DNA of 64,000 nucleotides from Telopea speciosissima. Its lineage: Eukaryota > Streptophyta > Magnoliopsida > Proteales > Proteaceae. The stretch's first letter is position 1, and each line of letters begins with the position of its first letter. The stretch covers positions 8,742,001-8,806,000 of the forward strand of contig NC_057924.1 of NCBI RefSeq assembly GCF_018873765.1, read 5' to 3'. A program made the position numbers and the translations under genes. Below the pieces are notes generated by a model that did not search any database, was not told the origin of the DNA, and worked only from the letters and a program-made list of their open reading frames with translations. Below are positions 61,495-64,000 of the stretch, in pieces.

Positions 61495-61720
61495 AAATCT
61501 ACCAACATCTGCCTTAGCAGAGTTGGTGAGCCGTGGTGTGTTTCATGTCCATGTTTTCTCGGAGGTTTCGAGTTTGAATCTCCTTATTGGTACCTTTCCC
61601 CCCTCCCCGTCTCCCCTATTTGAATCTCCTTATTGGTACCTTCCCCCCTCCCTGTCTCCCCTATTCATCAATCCCTTTTATAAAAAAAATATGTATATAA
61701 AGCTCTCAATTCTTAAAAAA
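61495..61720 (+). mobile_element. tRNA-derived SINE with 14-bp target duplication
   Basis: The head reads CCTTAGCAGAGTTGGTGAGCC, close to a tRNA D-arm/A box (TAGCTCAGTTGG), and about 50 bases on GTTTCGAGTTTGAATCTCC resembles a B box. A body follows in which a 46-bp unit starting GAATCTCCTTATTGGTACC is duplicated in tandem (61576 and 61622), then an A-rich tail. AAAAAAGTACGAGA occurs on both sides (61481-61494 and 61721-61734), a perfect 14-bp duplication as made by LINE-driven insertion. I do not recognise the family. Confidence 0.7.
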
Positions 61721-61734
61721 AAAAAAGTACGAGA

Positions 61735-62411
61735 CCATCCAAGTGGGGGATGCATTCATTGGATGTTTCCTGCATCCCATTGGATGTTTCGTGTCACAGT
61801 AGGTTACACTCCTGAACAAGAAACACACTCTGGTACCTTTTTTTTTTTTATAATTACGAGGGATATCCACACACATGAAAACATGGAACAGGAAGGATGG
61901 ATGGCTTCATGAAAATATGTGGTCGGGTGAGGTTGAAGTGGTTGGGGGCCTTGGACTTGCAAAGTGGTGTGGGTCTGATGGATGACCCTTTTCATAATTT
62001 GTTAGAATGACATATTTTTAAGGGTCGGTGTTCTATGTGGGGGAGTACGGTCCTTGTGCACGCACTAGGGCCAATGAAAGTACATGCATTGACAAATTGG
62101 GGGGGGGGGGAGATTTTCGCCTAACATGGTGCAGAGTGATCATTTCTCCTCCCCCCCCCCCCCCATCCCCTCTGTGTCTGGGTGTGGGCAATACACTCCC
62201 CCAGAGAGAACTATCTTCCTATTTTAAAATGAGAGAAGATTCTCCATGCAAATGGTACAGAGGATTTCATCAAAGAAGTGCAATAAAATGGTTTCATAAA
62301 TGTTTACTCCCTATTGCGATCAACCAATTAGGTTGAAGGACCAAAGGCCCAAGGGCGGTCTCGAAAGCATCAGGCCATGAAATAACTGGTTCAAAAGGGC
62401 ATGACAAAGAG
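61735..62411. other. Intergenic stretch
   Basis: It holds poly-G and poly-C runs (62100, 62150) that form part of a repeat similar to 56500-56690 (inverted CACCC/GGGTG blocks). No gene was seen. Confidence 0.45.
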
Positions 62412-62420
62412 GTTAGGTAA

Positions 62421-63796
<1,376 letters not shown>

Positions 63797-63805
63797 GTTA
63801 GGTAA

Positions 63806-64000
63806 GTGGGCCAAGCAGTTGATTAACTGCCAAGATTACCAAATTCTTCAATGTGTTATAAAAGGATAACCTGGCGAAGAATAGAGGACTTTTCAACATT
63901 CACCACAAAATCTGTCTCTATCCGCCTTTTCATTACTGTTTTGCATTTTAGTTTTTGTTTTGTTCAAAATCATGGTGTAAAGCCGTGTTCTTAGTTCTCA
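63806..64000. other. Right edge of window
   Basis: No feature was recognised. A possible TATA-like run is not convincing. Confidence 0.4.

Overview
The window is nuclear DNA from a flowering plant. It is AT-rich, its genes are split by introns with GT/AG borders, and its protein families are plant-typical (GH1 beta-glucosidase, XTH, PPR, fasciclin-like arabinogalactan protein, DUF538). The repeats are also plant-typical: Au-type and AngioSINE-type SINEs, hAT MITEs, Mutator-like elements and an LTR element with the tRNA-Asp-type primer site used by plant Ty3/gypsy (Athila/Tat) elements. A dicot or early-diverging lineage is plausible; the sequence alone does not settle the species.

Host genes in order: a 13-exon GH1 beta-glucosidase (5889-9180, +) with one extra base between the signal peptide and the mature protein; an intronless mitochondrial PPR gene (12350-13507, -); a three-exon XTH8-like xyloglucan endotransglucosylase/hydrolase (19344-20655, +); a four-exon gene for a tail-anchored protein of unknown function (26129-38825, -); a small single-pass membrane protein (52202-52591, +); an intronless fasciclin-like protein (54321-55415, +); and a DUF538 gene (58009 or 58464 to about 58940, -). 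The genes do not form a pathway or operon, though three (GH1, XTH, FLA) belong to families that act on or in the cell wall or apoplast.

Most of the rest is mobile DNA. The most notable feature is four terminal-inverted-repeat elements with 9-bp target duplications, the signature of Mutator-like elements (MULEs): 163-2155, 39024-40694, 44347-45756 and 62421-63796. Three are Pack-MULEs carrying recognisable host-gene pieces: PIG-T (GPI transamidase subunit), an HSP20-like protein, and BiP/HSP70. The PIG-T carrier lies about 200 bp upstream of the start codon of the tail-anchored gene. Intron 1 of that gene (8.2 kb) holds a young 6.6-kb non-autonomous LTR element (31129-37692) and a 346-bp copia-like solo LTR (37801-38146), both with perfect 5-bp target duplications.

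Other fossils are a GC-rich solo LTR (42661-43522), a LINE split by a third solo LTR (47027-49552), LINE 3' ends at 16.4, 23.1 and 24.7 kb, four hAT-type MITEs with 8-bp duplications, several foldback MITEs, a tRNA-derived SINE with a 14-bp duplication, and a 3 x 177-bp tandem array. Many long homopolymers (poly-C above all) mean that single-base indels should be read with caution.
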